DNA of 64,000 nucleotides, taken from contig BROI01000004.1 in NCBI GenBank assembly GCA_027923505.1, positions 310,001 through 374,000 on the forward strand, written 5' to 3'. The DNA is from Mayamaea pseudoterrestris (taxonomy: Eukaryota; Bacillariophyta; Bacillariophyceae; Sellaphorales; Sellaphoraceae). Positions 10,811 to 20,310 of this stretch are shown piece by piece (positions within the stretch are counted from its first letter, which is position 1; every line of letters starts with the position of its first letter). The notes beneath the pieces are model-generated. The model searched no databases and was not told where the DNA came from. It worked only from the letters and a program-made list of their open reading frames with translations. Made by a program: the position numbers and the translations under genes.

Positions 10811-11788
10811 TTACCGATTATTTCTGGTACGCGACTTGGTTTTGGGCTTGACTACGACTGGTCTATGGCGAGGCTGCGTCCATCGTTGCTTTTGAAGCTC
10901 CTTCATGGTTTCGTCCCAGTCTCTTGACAAGTATACATTGTAATCGTCAGGAACAGGATTCTCGGCAATGTACGCTTCCACTGCTTCCTCGTCCTGCGCA
11001 TCAACTCGTCGCAAAGTGTCCGATCCAAACCAGAGAGCCTCCAGGTTGACTGCCTTGCGCGTCTTGGAATTCTGCAAATGGACGACATAGTTGCCGGCAT
11101 CCACAACGAGCCACGTTTCATTGGGATCGTTTGCTCCTTCCACGCCAAATTCGGCTCCAACGACTCCCATGAGATGCAAGTCACGGTTCCGTAAATGCCG
11201 CACCAACGTTTCGGCCATGGAGCGAAGTGTGTGGTTCGTATTTGCCGTGACTAGCATGTAACCAGCGGATCCTGGCTCCGATGCTTGGGCAACAACAATG
11301 TCGCGGCCACCAAGCGACTCCAAGGACGTCTTTATTTCCAAGCTCGACATGAACATGCCCTTTTTGACATCAATATCACTCGAATCATTAATTCCAGATG
11401 TTAGTTTGGAACGTCTCGTGGCCAGCCAATCGACTGATTGGGTTGCCGTCGTGCTGGAAAACGGCGTATGCTCCACTTGGTTGAGTCGCTCCAACTCCCG
11501 CTCAATTCGCTGGAGCTCGAGCTCCTCACTCTCCGGCTCAATCGATGCATCTTCATTTGTGCTAGTGTATAAATGTGACTGACCCAAGTCTCCAACGAGG
11601 GGTCGATTCGGAGCAATCCAATCCGATGTAGGTGCAGCGACATGCTCAACGTCAATCTTTGCCGTTTCTTCCTTCTCGTCAGGCGGTCCAGTGGAACTAA
11701 AGCATCGCGTCAAGTGACAGCATTGCGTCTTCAATGTCGTTTGCCCACGGGGACGACTCAGTGAACGAACGAATATGATTGATCTCAT
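10811..11788 (-). CDS. Ribosomal silencing factor RsfS/Iojap, mitochondrial
   Basis: RsfS-family proteins bind uL14 of the large subunit and block premature subunit joining; the mitochondrial form (MALSU1 in animals) assists mitoribosome assembly. The C-terminal about 130 residues hold the domain: SLGGRDIVVAQASEPGSAGYMLV, then AETLVRHLRNR, GVEGANDPNETWLVVDAGNYVVHL and EALWFG. The chosen start is Met at 11,788, giving MRSIIFVRSLSRPRGQ, an Arg-rich, acid-free mitochondrial presequence; the frame continues 51 codons further upstream to 11,941 but that part has no such character. Residues 80-200 are an acidic linker with a predicted coiled segment (EELELQRIERELERLNQ). Because plants also have a plastid Iojap, a plastid location is the alternative. 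Confidence 0.87.
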   Translation of the reverse strand: MRSIIFVRSLSRPRGQTTLKTQCCHLTRCFSSTGPPDEKEETAKIDVEHVAAPTSDWIAPNRPLVGDLGQSHLYTSTNEDASIEPESEELELQRIERELERLNQVEHTPFSSTTATQSVDWLATRRSKLTSGINDSSDIDVKKGMFMSSLEIKTSLESLGGRDIVVAQASEPGSAGYMLVTANTNHTLRSMAETLVRHLRNRDLHLMGVVGAEFGVEGANDPNETWLVVDAGNYVVHLQNSKTRKAVNLEALWFGSDTLRRVDAQDEEAVEAYIAENPVPDDYNVYLSRDWDETMKELQKQRWTQPRHRPVVVKPKTKSRTRNNR

Positions 11789-12030
11789 GGTGGCGACGAA
11801 GAAAAATGAAGCGTGCGTCGTCGCGCCAGACGCATTCGGTACCGGTACGACTAGCGTTTTTGAGTGACGTAGCGACACGGCGTGACATCCACATCCGAAC
11901 GAAGGTTTGTGGATCTGCTTTCTCATCCGACCGATCATCAATCAATTTGATCAACCTGTAAACGCATGTAACTCCATTTAGCCACTCCTCTGTTTTATAG
12001 TTCAGCCTTGAAAGCGTTGTGATTCCGAAG
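11789..12030. promoter_or_regulatory. Divergent promoter region with TACCGGTA (RsfS / COG0523 GTPase)
   Basis: 242 bp between outward start codons. TACCGGTA lies at 11,840-11,847 within GTACCGGTAC, 52 bp upstream of the RsfS start. The 8-mer also occurs upstream of HDH and at the start of the alpha/beta hydrolase gene. If RsfS began at 11,941 this part would be coding instead. Confidence 0.4.
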
Positions 12031-13875
12031 ATGGCTCGAACAAAGTTCTTTTCAGTGGCAGCAGCAACAATGCTTTTCCTCTTGATGATGGAGCCATTTC
12101 AAACGTCGGCATTCTCGGCTATTTCCGGCACCAAAGATGCTAGTCGATCTCAAACTAAACCTCGCGTGATACCAATTACAATATTGTCAGGATTTTTGGG
12201 ATGCGGAAAAACGACTTTGCTTCAGCATTTACTACAGAATAACGAAGGCTCTCGCATTGCAGTGATTGTCAATGACGTTGCCAGCATGAACATTGACAGC
12301 AAACTCGTTTCCGCGCAGCAGCAACAAAATGGAGGAGCTGCAGGCATTGTTCAATTACAAAATGGCTGTGCCTGCTGCTCACTATCGGATGAGCTACTCG
12401 GCAGCGTTTCAGAACTAGTCACGCTCAGTGACTTGCGTATGCATGACGATGAAGACGCGGGCTTTGACCACATTGTCATTGAACTGTCAGGCTTGGCTGA
12501 CCCGCGCAGCGTTCGCGCCAAGTTTCAGGAAGCAGTCCTGTATGACATGCCACTCATGGAGCGGGTGCGACTGGATACCATGGTGTCTCTCGTCGACTGC
12601 AGCGTGTTTTTAAATCAACTGGCCAGCTCCAAAATGGCGTCGCCCGATGAGACGCCAGAGCTCTTCTATCGTGATGGAGTGAAACCGAATGAACCCGACT
12701 TTGACGACGATGATATGCCACCTGGACTTTTGGAGGCGCTCATGGCTGGCGAACAAGCGTACGGGTCTTCAGAAGGCACTGGGATGGAGCAGGATGCTGC
12801 CGTCGTTGAGCTGTTGGTCTCTCAGTGCGAAATCGCGGACGTTGTCTTGCTCAACAAGAAGGATTTGGCCACGACGCAGGTCATGGATCGGGTTGAAACA
12901 GTGGTGCGAGCGTTGAATCCGCGTGCGACTGTCATTTCAAGCGAGTACGGTCGACAACCACTGTCGCAGATTCTTGCCGTCGCCAAGGGACTAGGAGTAA
13001 CTCAAGCTGGATTGGTTGACGACCACAAGGACTTTGTGCAAGCCGCAGTAGCAAGCATCGCTGAGTCACATTCGCATGCCTCTGTACATTCTGTAGACGA
13101 AATAGAAAAGACTACCGCTGATCAGGCCAAGTCGCACGTCCACTCACACGAGCATGATGATGCGTGCCATGACCCACAATGCACAGACTCTAGTCATGTG
13201 CACGATCACTCTCACAGTGTAAATGCTCAATGCGACGATCCAGAATGTAATGATTCGAGTCACTCGCATTCGCATGACCACTTTGCGCACGGAAACATGG
13301 GAACTTTTGTATATCGCTCAAGGCGACCATTTCATCCGGACAGGCTTGTCAGTTTCTTACGACACCTATCGTTGACGCGTGGATTACCTGAGGCCCAGGG
13401 CTCATCAGCTGAAATTAATAAACATATACGGATACCAGACGACGGAAGGAGTCTGCTCAAAGGCATCTTACGGAGTAAGGGCTTCGTATGGTGTGCTGAT
13501 TCCGACGAGGCAGCCATGTTTTGGAGTCATGCCGGAACATCTTTCGAATTGAGCTGTTTAGGAAGATGGTGGGCCACGCTGGATCGTGCGCAGTGGCCTT
13601 CAGAAGCAGTTCAATCAATTCTGCAAGACTTCGACAGTGCCGAACACGATGAGAATGATTCGTCGTTCGTAACAGTCGGCGACCGACGACAAGAAGTTGT
13701 TTTTATCGGTCCAAACATGGGGAGCTCTATGAACCAGTGTTTACTGGCTGAGACCCTCGATCAGTGCTTACTACAGGACGACGAGTGGGCGCTATACTTT
13801 AAAAAGCGAAAGGATACACCAGCCTTGCGTGCCACATATGCGAATCCTTTTCAGGTCAGGATGGTGACCTATTAA
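12031..13875 (+). CDS. COG0523/CobW-family GTPase, plastid-targeted, His-rich
   Basis: G3E-family P-loop GTPase thought to deliver metals, most often zinc, to target enzymes. Starts at ATG 12,031. Residues 1-27 form a signal peptide ending QTSA-FSAISG, a good plastid bipartite junction. The Walker A is SGFLGCGKTTLL (about 53-64), the metal-binding CxCC motif is NGCACCS, the switch-like ELSGLADP follows, and LLNKKDLA is the base-specificity loop. Between the GTPase and the CobW C-terminal domain lies a run of His/Cys/Asp motifs (HSHEHDDACHDPQC, then SHSHSHDHFAH), a likely metal-buffering loop, partly repeated (CHDPQC / CDDPEC). The C-terminal domain has FVYRSRRPFHPDRL and a SKGFVWCAD segment. 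614 aa, single exon. Metal identity is inferred from the family. Confidence 0.9.
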   Translation: MARTKFFSVAAATMLFLLMMEPFQTSAFSAISGTKDASRSQTKPRVIPITILSGFLGCGKTTLLQHLLQNNEGSRIAVIVNDVASMNIDSKLVSAQQQQNGGAAGIVQLQNGCACCSLSDELLGSVSELVTLSDLRMHDDEDAGFDHIVIELSGLADPRSVRAKFQEAVLYDMPLMERVRLDTMVSLVDCSVFLNQLASSKMASPDETPELFYRDGVKPNEPDFDDDDMPPGLLEALMAGEQAYGSSEGTGMEQDAAVVELLVSQCEIADVVLLNKKDLATTQVMDRVETVVRALNPRATVISSEYGRQPLSQILAVAKGLGVTQAGLVDDHKDFVQAAVASIAESHSHASVHSVDEIEKTTADQAKSHVHSHEHDDACHDPQCTDSSHVHDHSHSVNAQCDDPECNDSSHSHSHDHFAHGNMGTFVYRSRRPFHPDRLVSFLRHLSLTRGLPEAQGSSAEINKHIRIPDDGRSLLKGILRSKGFVWCADSDEAAMFWSHAGTSFELSCLGRWWATLDRAQWPSEAVQSILQDFDSAEHDENDSSFVTVGDRRQEVVFIGPNMGSSMNQCLLAETLDQCLLQDDEWALYFKKRKDTPALRATYANPFQVRMVTY

Positions 13876-13942
13876 TCTTATATTGCTAGCTATTCATGTT
13901 GTCGATCGACCTTGCTATCAATCCAGTGCATCGTTCAAGGTT

Positions 13943-15688
13943 CTACTTGAAGCAAAATGCCGCTGCTTCCTGTAGTTGTACAAGGCTTTCGTCTTCGTCC
14001 TCGTTCAAAATGGTAAACTCAAAAATACCACAGGAAATACCATATTCAATCTCCTGAACAATCTCGCGAGTTCTTGCACGCATCAAGCTTTCAGCAGTTT
14101 CGCCTTCGGGTATATCATCGTCCAACACCATCCTCTTTTTGAAGCTTTCCAAGTCTTTCAAGCCAACCCAGACTGAAACGAGACGAAGTCCTGATATCTT
14201 GACTAGTTGCTTGACCAATGGAACGTCCGCATCAATCACAACCACGGAATCGGGACCAGTCGCTCTCGCGGACTGTAAAATTCCTTCTTTGGTCGTGCCA
14301 TACCTTCCTGATGAATCAAGAATCAAAAACTCGTCACGCTGCAGTAACCTATCAAAATTGGCTGGATCTGCCACCTTGTCAACTGGCCTCGGCGCAACAA
14401 AGCGACCATTACCTTCTTGTATCAATCGCTGCACCAGCTTGGGCCGTCCCGTCGCCTGAGGACCAGATACCAAAAGCACAGTGGGTAGATCAGTCTCATC
14501 CGTGGCAAGATTCGCATTGGCGCTTGCTGCACCTTGCGACTCTCGAGCTTCTTTGACGAGCGAAAGAGCGATTCCAGCGCTTCCTGGCAGCAACGATTCA
14601 CCGTCACTAGTATCTCTTAGTGCGTCGCCAATTTGCGTGAGAAATAATGGAACGCGGTACGTCAAGAAGCCAAGGGTTGCGGCTCCAAACTGTTCCGGTG
14701 TGACAAACTCGAGCAGCCCATGACCATTGACGAGGCTCGCGTCGCCCAGGTTGGCATTGTACCAAGCAACGGCACCTACGACGACGAGCGGCAGCACGAA
14801 GCGAAAGCTTGCAATGTTCTTTCCAAGTCCAGCTTTATCGGATGCAATGGTATCCGTCTTGACTGACAGAAGAAACAAGTAACCCAAACTGGCGGCTGCA
14901 CCGGCTGCGTAAATGACGGCATCCTCAGTTCCCTTGACCAAATCTGCCACCAGTGTACCCGCCAAGCCGGCAAGAGCCGCATATCGGAACAGTTTGGATT
15001 TTAGCGCATCGTAAATGAGTGCGTCTTGCTCGACAACATCTTGATTAATGGCGTTAATGCCGGAGAACGGTCCCTCGTATCCTTCTATATCGTAGCGTTC
15101 CACTTTTGGTTTTGGTACTCCTGCCGGATCGCGAGGTATTTTAAAGGCGTTTTCGGCTCGCACGAAACTAGCAGTCACTGGACTAACGCTTGCCAAGTCG
15201 CGCGTCGTCTTTTTGGAAGCTCGCTGCCGGGCCGAGTAATCGGCGAAAAAGCCATCGCCCAAATCTTCCAGCTCGGCAATATCCAGCGTCCAGCCGCTGC
15301 CTTCGTTTCCAATGTTTCGTTGAATGAACGAAATCTTGCCAAGGAACCATTGTCCGTCCGTTTTTCCGCCATCCAAATCGTAGTATTTGACAATGTCGCC
15401 CGCCGTGGGGTAGAAACGTTTCAATTGCTTGGCAGCGAGCACAGGGTCTTCCTCGCCAGTTTGAGGAATGTAAGCTCCAAAGCCTTTAATTTCTTGCAAA
15501 TGAACGTTTTGAAAAGAATGGCGAGGAAAATATGCTGTATTTGATGACATGGTCGGCCTCAATTGCTGATTGCAGCGTATTCTGTGATTCACGACAAAGG
15601 CTTGACAGCTTTTTAAGCAACATGAGAGTAACAAAAGGGCTGAAATTTGTAGTATCGTTACTACATCTCGTATATATGTCATCCTCAT
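13943..15688 (-). CDS. Plastid membrane protein with P-loop kinase-like C-terminus (CGL160-like?)
   Basis: 581 aa from ATG 15,688. A signal peptide (LQISALLLLSCCLKSCQA) is followed by FVVNHR, the Ala-Phe plastid junction. Residues about 60-160 are a soluble part with YPTAGDIVKYYDLDG and DGQWFLGKISFI, an SH3-like/Tudor-like look. Four hydrophobic segments follow (AALAGLAGTLVADL, AVIYAAGAAASLGYLFLLS, FVLPLVVVGAVAWY, and one near GAATLGFLTY); the first pair resembles the membrane domain of CGL160/AtpI, an assembly factor of chloroplast ATP synthase. From about residue 395 a domain starts with VLLVSGPQATGRPKLVQRL, a degenerate P-loop position as in guanylate kinases, then FLILDSSGRYG. The canonical GKST is absent, so catalysis is doubtful. 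Function is inferred and moderate at best. Confidence 0.72.
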   Translation of the reverse strand: MRMTYIRDVVTILQISALLLLSCCLKSCQAFVVNHRIRCNQQLRPTMSSNTAYFPRHSFQNVHLQEIKGFGAYIPQTGEEDPVLAAKQLKRFYPTAGDIVKYYDLDGGKTDGQWFLGKISFIQRNIGNEGSGWTLDIAELEDLGDGFFADYSARQRASKKTTRDLASVSPVTASFVRAENAFKIPRDPAGVPKPKVERYDIEGYEGPFSGINAINQDVVEQDALIYDALKSKLFRYAALAGLAGTLVADLVKGTEDAVIYAAGAAASLGYLFLLSVKTDTIASDKAGLGKNIASFRFVLPLVVVGAVAWYNANLGDASLVNGHGLLEFVTPEQFGAATLGFLTYRVPLFLTQIGDALRDTSDGESLLPGSAGIALSLVKEARESQGAASANANLATDETDLPTVLLVSGPQATGRPKLVQRLIQEGNGRFVAPRPVDKVADPANFDRLLQRDEFLILDSSGRYGTTKEGILQSARATGPDSVVVIDADVPLVKQLVKISGLRLVSVWVGLKDLESFKKRMVLDDDIPEGETAESLMRARTREIVQEIEYGISCGIFEFTILNEDEDESLVQLQEAAAFCFK

Positions 15689-15910
15689 TGAATAATTGTC
15701 AATCAGGACAGCGCAACAAGGGAGAGTAATGGGAGAATGACAGTGAGTTGCGACAAAAGATCGATCAATCTTCTTGGCTGTCGCAGTGGTTCTTCTGCGC
15801 GCGCCGCGCGCGACAAAAATGTGCTGGACCGCGCCAGACTATCACTGTTTTCTTTCCACTACTACTTCTACAATCTACAACTACTTCCACTTGCTTGCTT
15901 GCTTGAAAAC
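15689..15910. promoter_or_regulatory. Divergent upstream region (plastid protein / bZIP)
   Basis: 222 bp between start codons. It contains an alternating purine-pyrimidine GC stretch, GCGCGCCGCGCGCG, near 15,798-15,811, and a pyrimidine-rich leader just before the bZIP ATG. The bZIP frame is open upstream to 15,737 but lacks family features there. Confidence 0.4.
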
Positions 15911-17041
15911 ATGAGCGTCTCGTCCGAAGGCAGCGCGAGAGGCATGTCCAATGTACTCAATGGCGATGATAGTAGAACAGATGCTGCTGCTTTGAACAGC
16001 AGGAAACGCACCTTTGCAAGCGATGACCCACCGGACCAGCAATTGTCACTGACGGAAAAGAAGCTTCGCCGCCTCGAGAAGAATCGTATTAGTGCAAGGG
16101 AATGTCGCAGACGCAAACGCGAGGCGACGGAGCAAAAGCTTCGACAAATCAATCTTTTGGAAGCTGAAAATTTGCGTCTCCGCCTACAGCTGGAAATTGG
16201 ACAGCAAGGCGAAAGCCCTTCAGGTGCTGCCGGAGAAGAGTCGTCCTCCAAGCAACAAAATACAATCATGCAGGAACTAGATGATTTACTGACAAGTGGA
16301 GCCTCCGAAGCTGATATTTACGATAAACTGGAAGATTACAAGAACAAATATTCAGATTATGGGACGAGTCGCCGCTCCTCCATTGAATCGCACTTGCGGC
16401 AGATTGAGCGCCTTTTAATGCCGACGCAAACTACTTCAGTCGTCATGACGGCGATTCAAGCTGGTCCATTCGATATTGACTTGACGACAGCCAAGATGCT
16501 GCCAGCGATAGATGGACAATCTATATTAGTGTCATCACCATTGGGAACCAGCAGTGTTACAACCGCAACAACTCAAACCACCGAGCTTACTAACCTCACC
16601 GACGCACCAACGCTGCAGTCCAATGAAGCACCCACTGCCTCCAAACAAAACATAGAATCGAAGGCACTCTTTCATCATCTCGTTAATTACTTGCAAGTTA
16701 CTCCGCAGCAAGCTGCAGCGTTAAAGGACAGTCGCTTTGTTGCCAAGGAACTTGACGAATGCTTGGAAAAGGCGCTGGAGGTGCTGCAGGAGCTTCGAAC
16801 ACGACTCGCGAAGACGGGAGAAGACTTGGCCAATGAGTTTGACCAGGTTCGCAAAACGTTGACACCAACGCAAGCTGCCAAGTTTTTAGTTTGGGTTGTC
16901 AACAACAAGGCGTGCATACACATGCTAAATGAGCTATGGGATCGAGTGTATCCCAATCAAAACATTTTTCAGGACGATGTTGTTCAGGCAAATGCTGCTG
17001 AAACTATAAAGATTCCATCAGCTAACAATGGTAATAAATAA
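15911..17041 (+). CDS. bZIP transcription factor with conserved C-terminal domain
   Basis: Nuclear DNA-binding protein. The basic region is LRRLEKNRISARECRRRKRE, matching N-x7-R spacing, followed by a leucine zipper (QINLLEAENLRLRLQLE) that is short, about three heptads, placed near residues 65-110. The start at 15,911 (AAAACATGAGC context) is chosen over an upstream in-frame Met because the upstream part is leader-like. A second folded domain occupies about residues 245-350, including HHLVNYLQVTPQQAAALKDS, LDECLEKALEVLQELRTRL and LTPTQAAKFLVWVVNNKAC; this helical region resembles the C-terminal part of other stramenopile bZIPs, from memory. The middle is Thr/Ser-rich. 376 aa. Target genes are unknown. 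Confidence 0.88.
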   Translation: MSVSSEGSARGMSNVLNGDDSRTDAAALNSRKRTFASDDPPDQQLSLTEKKLRRLEKNRISARECRRRKREATEQKLRQINLLEAENLRLRLQLEIGQQGESPSGAAGEESSSKQQNTIMQELDDLLTSGASEADIYDKLEDYKNKYSDYGTSRRSSIESHLRQIERLLMPTQTTSVVMTAIQAGPFDIDLTTAKMLPAIDGQSILVSSPLGTSSVTTATTQTTELTNLTDAPTLQSNEAPTASKQNIESKALFHHLVNYLQVTPQQAAALKDSRFVAKELDECLEKALEVLQELRTRLAKTGEDLANEFDQVRKTLTPTQAAKFLVWVVNNKACIHMLNELWDRVYPNQNIFQDDVVQANAAETIKIPSANNGNK

Positions 17042-17124
17042 TAGTGTTTCTACTTTACAGCAAAGCTAATACTAATACCTTTTTCCTATGCTAACTTCAA
17101 AAACAAACGAGTTCTCGAAATATT

Positions 17125-20100
17125 TCATCGCCGAGGTCCGCCGAAGGGGCTTGCCCCAAACGGACTGGCTTGAGGTTGAAACGTAGAACCAAAGTTACTA
17201 GCACCTAATGTGCTTTGTGTTCCACCAAAGCTGCTGCCACCACCACTTATGTCATGCGAAAATTTGCAATTGTCGCCAAATCGGCACTGGCCCTTGGCAA
17301 AGAACTTGCAGGGTGTCTTGCTTTTGCCGGAGAACCCACCACCGGCTTGCGATGCGTTAAATCCACTACCGATAGTAGACTGCTTTTGCTGCTGGCCAAA
17401 ACCAGTGCTCATGCCACTTCCACCAAAAACGCTATTGGAGGAATTACTAGACATTCCAAACGGCGTCGATGAGCTTGCGCCACCTCCAAACGGCGCTGAT
17501 ACGTTGGGACCTTGGCCAAACGGTGTCGAGCTGGACGCACCGCTACCGCCAAAAGGCGTTGATGGAATTCCTCCGCCGAAAGGAGTTGTGGAAGGCCCAC
17601 TAAATGGAGTCGACGAGATTCCTCCAAATGGAGTAGGTGCCGGCGCATTTAAGCCAAACGAGGTTGTGCTTACTCCACCACTAAAAGGTGTACCGGTAGG
17701 CGTCGGCGCTGCTGCTCCACCAAAAGAAGTCGATGTAGGCGCATTGGTGCCAAACAAATTGAAGCTTGCTCCACCACTAAATGGTGTGGGTGCATTTACT
17801 GGTGCTCCACCAAAGGAGGTTGATGAAGGTGCATTATGGCCATTGGTAGTGGAGTATACTCCGCCGCCAAATGGTGTCGGTGCCGGTGCCGTTGCTCCGC
17901 CAAATGGAGTAGATGACGTCCCTCCACCGAAAGCCGCAGGGGGCTGGCTTTGATTTACATTCTGAGCGCCGAAAGGCGACGACATTGCTGGCTGCGTGTT
18001 TGTAGGAGTTGACAATCCAAACCCAAAACTAGTGTTTGCTGAGGGAGAGCTAAACGTGCTAATGGTTGCATTGGTGGTAGCTTGGTTTACACTGGTACCG
18101 AAAGGCGAAGCGAAGGTGGCTGTCGTCTGGGTACCAGTCTGTCCGGAGGGCGCTGGAGCAGCACCAAATGGCGATGGTGAAGTCAGCGCGCCACCTCCAA
18201 ATGAGACCGGAGTTGCGGATTGTTGCACAGAGGTTCCCAAATTGTCAGTATTCATACTATCTGTGCCTTGATTCTGAGGTTGAGGAAAGGGGGATGGTGC
18301 CGGTGCTGCATTAAAAGGCGACGAAGCTGGAGCAAACGACGACTGCGTCCCGAAAGAAGGCACGCTTGGACCACCAAAAGGGTTGCCAAGTGAAGGCGTT
18401 TGGATCGCTCGTCCTCCACCGAGTGATAAATTCAGGTTTGGTCCATTCGCCGGACTGTTAAATGGGTTCTTTTGCTGTTGGCTGATACCAAAACTCGTGC
18501 CAGGCCCAGATGATCCACCAGCACCTCCCATGTACAATTCCGCTAGAGCTTTTGATGGCAGGTTTCGTTTGAAACCATCAAAGCCTTCGCGCACGGTTTT
18601 CTTGAGTCGTGTGGCCGACGGGGCGCCAATCGAACCTTCGTCAAGGCGGTGTAGAATATCCGTCATGATGCTATCCAAAAGCGGCCGAAACGCAGATTCA
18701 TGTCGATTAGCAAGCATATGACCAGCGCCGGTCAAGAAGGCATCGAGGATTGGAGCTGTAAGTAAGGGAAGCGGCGCTGTTGGTGCATCTGGGAGCGAAA
18801 AGAGGAAACGCTTCAGCCAGACAACAGCAGCCTCGTGACCACCAAGAAGCGTATGGTTGTCCGGTCTTGATGACATAATGTCTGCTACTAGCGAAATAAT
18901 CGACTCTGTTCTGCCTAGAAACTGTTTAAATGTCTCGGAAGTTCCATCTGGATTTTGTTTCATGCCAAGCGATGTCATTAACTCCTCCTCCGTGGCAGCC
19001 GGATCGACAACTGGCAATCGAGGAATAGCAGTTGGACACTCCGTGTAAATATGAGCCTCGAGAACTAGTGCAAAATCCTTATGATCGACGGAAACAATCG
19101 AAATCATATTGGCAAGCGGAAAGCCGTCACCACGCGGTCCGTTAAATCCGTCCGACTGCACGCGCACCATTACCTTACTGCACAAAAGATCCACCAAGTA
19201 ACGCTTGCCGCGGCCCATTTCGGGTGTCACACTGCCATCGCCGGCTTGAAGTCTCTCCTTAATGGCTTTGTCCTCACTGCGCGCGGTTGTAATCGCCTGG
19301 GAAACGTCTGCAGCCACGGACCGAATCTTGTCGGCATTTTCAGCGAGCGTGTTCACTCGGCCGCCGACAAGTTTCTTCATTTGTAATCGACGCGACTTGA
19401 CGATTGGATTTGTTGATGCTTCAAAGGTTGACGCTTCGGCTCTTACTTGCTTCAGTTGCGACATGAGTCCTTCTGCTCGAGTAATATATTCCATTTCTTT
19501 GGCAGCAGCTGCCTTTTCAGCCTGCTCCTGCGCAGCCAGGGCTTCTTGCTGCGCACGAGTTTGCTCACGCTTATCAGTATCATCCTTTTGCTGCTTGAGA
19601 CGATTTGCTTCATCTTTTTGTCGTTGGTCCTCTAGCTTGCGCTGCTCGTTTTCCTTTTCCTCATGAGCTGCCGCATCAATGCGCGCCTGCTCGGCGAGAA
19701 CCTTGTCAGCGGCCTCTTCCTCCTTCCTTATCAGTTCTTTGAAAGCTTGCACTGTGGCCTGGTAATTACGAGCCATTTTTGATCGCTCATGTTCCATTTC
19801 TTGCTCAATACGACGGTCACCAGCTCGCATCAACTCGTACGGTTGTCTGATGGACTCAATGGAAACAGTGCTCGGCAGCACTTCGACTGCTTTTTTACTG
19901 GACACGCTGGTAGTAAGCAAAAGTTCTGTTAAAGTTTCCATCTCGTCTCTATATTCTGTTTTAGCAGTAGCATTAGCGTATTGTATCAAGTCTCTAGGTG
20001 GAATCACGTTTCCGTCAATGTAAGTTGTAAGTGGCGGCCACTCTTGTATCTTCGGAATATGCTCGCGAATAATTGATTCAGAATCTCCATCATATGGATA

Positions 20101-20310
20101 TAAAAATTTCTCCAAGCTGTCTCTTGGTCTTCGAATGCGAAAATCGTCGCCGTAAAAATCATTATCCATCAATCCGAATCGGCAGCTGGAAAAGCCGAGT
20201 GGGTGTGGCGGTACTTCCTCGTCGATGTCGCCTTCATCGCTACTGTATTCGAGCTCATCATCGTTATTCTGTGATTCTTCATCAGCAATATATAGACCGA
20301 ATCGAGTCAT
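17125..20310 (-). CDS. GLE1: GLE1 mRNA-export factor fused to FG repeats and a CCCH zinc finger
   Basis: GLE1 activates the DEAD-box ATPase DDX19/Dbp5 at the cytoplasmic face of the nuclear pore to release exported mRNA. From ATG 20,310 (MTRFGLYIADEE) the 1,061-aa product has an acidic N-terminus, a long coiled coil at about residues 160-295 (EEEAADKVLAEQARIDAAAH and on), and the GLE1 helical domain at about 300-620 (RYLVDLLCSKVMVRVQSDG; LGGHEAAVVWLKRFLFSLP; KRNLPSKALAELYMGGAGGS). Residues about 640-1,000 are FG repeats (many PFGG, SFGG, TPFGGG). A CCCH finger, CKFFAKGQCRFGDNCKFSH (C-x7-C-x5-C-x3-H), and more PFG repeats end the protein. FG repeats plus a CCCH finger are the make-up of NUP42 (hCG1), GLE1's binding partner. 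The frame extends 98 codons upstream without GLE1 features. Confidence 0.92.
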   Translation of the reverse strand: MTRFGLYIADEESQNNDDELEYSSDEGDIDEEVPPHPLGFSSCRFGLMDNDFYGDDFRIRRPRDSLEKFLYPYDGDSESIIREHIPKIQEWPPLTTYIDGNVIPPRDLIQYANATAKTEYRDEMETLTELLLTTSVSSKKAVEVLPSTVSIESIRQPYELMRAGDRRIEQEMEHERSKMARNYQATVQAFKELIRKEEEAADKVLAEQARIDAAAHEEKENEQRKLEDQRQKDEANRLKQQKDDTDKREQTRAQQEALAAQEQAEKAAAAKEMEYITRAEGLMSQLKQVRAEASTFEASTNPIVKSRRLQMKKLVGGRVNTLAENADKIRSVAADVSQAITTARSEDKAIKERLQAGDGSVTPEMGRGKRYLVDLLCSKVMVRVQSDGFNGPRGDGFPLANMISIVSVDHKDFALVLEAHIYTECPTAIPRLPVVDPAATEEELMTSLGMKQNPDGTSETFKQFLGRTESIISLVADIMSSRPDNHTLLGGHEAAVVWLKRFLFSLPDAPTAPLPLLTAPILDAFLTGAGHMLANRHESAFRPLLDSIMTDILHRLDEGSIGAPSATRLKKTVREGFDGFKRNLPSKALAELYMGGAGGSSGPGTSFGISQQQKNPFNSPANGPNLNLSLGGGRAIQTPSLGNPFGGPSVPSFGTQSSFAPASSPFNAAPAPSPFPQPQNQGTDSMNTDNLGTSVQQSATPVSFGGGALTSPSPFGAAPAPSGQTGTQTTATFASPFGTSVNQATTNATISTFSSPSANTSFGFGLSTPTNTQPAMSSPFGAQNVNQSQPPAAFGGGTSSTPFGGATAPAPTPFGGGVYSTTNGHNAPSSTSFGGAPVNAPTPFSGGASFNLFGTNAPTSTSFGGAAAPTPTGTPFSGGVSTTSFGLNAPAPTPFGGISSTPFSGPSTTPFGGGIPSTPFGGSGASSSTPFGQGPNVSAPFGGGASSSTPFGMSSNSSNSVFGGSGMSTGFGQQQKQSTIGSGFNASQAGGGFSGKSKTPCKFFAKGQCRFGDNCKFSHDISGGGSSFGGTQSTLGASNFGSTFQPQASPFGASPFGGPRR

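Noticed and set aside
17210-17953. 247-codon frame opposite the GLE1 FG repeats
   Set aside because: It is the antisense reading of Gly/Phe/Pro-rich repeat codons, which lack stops on the other strand by composition.
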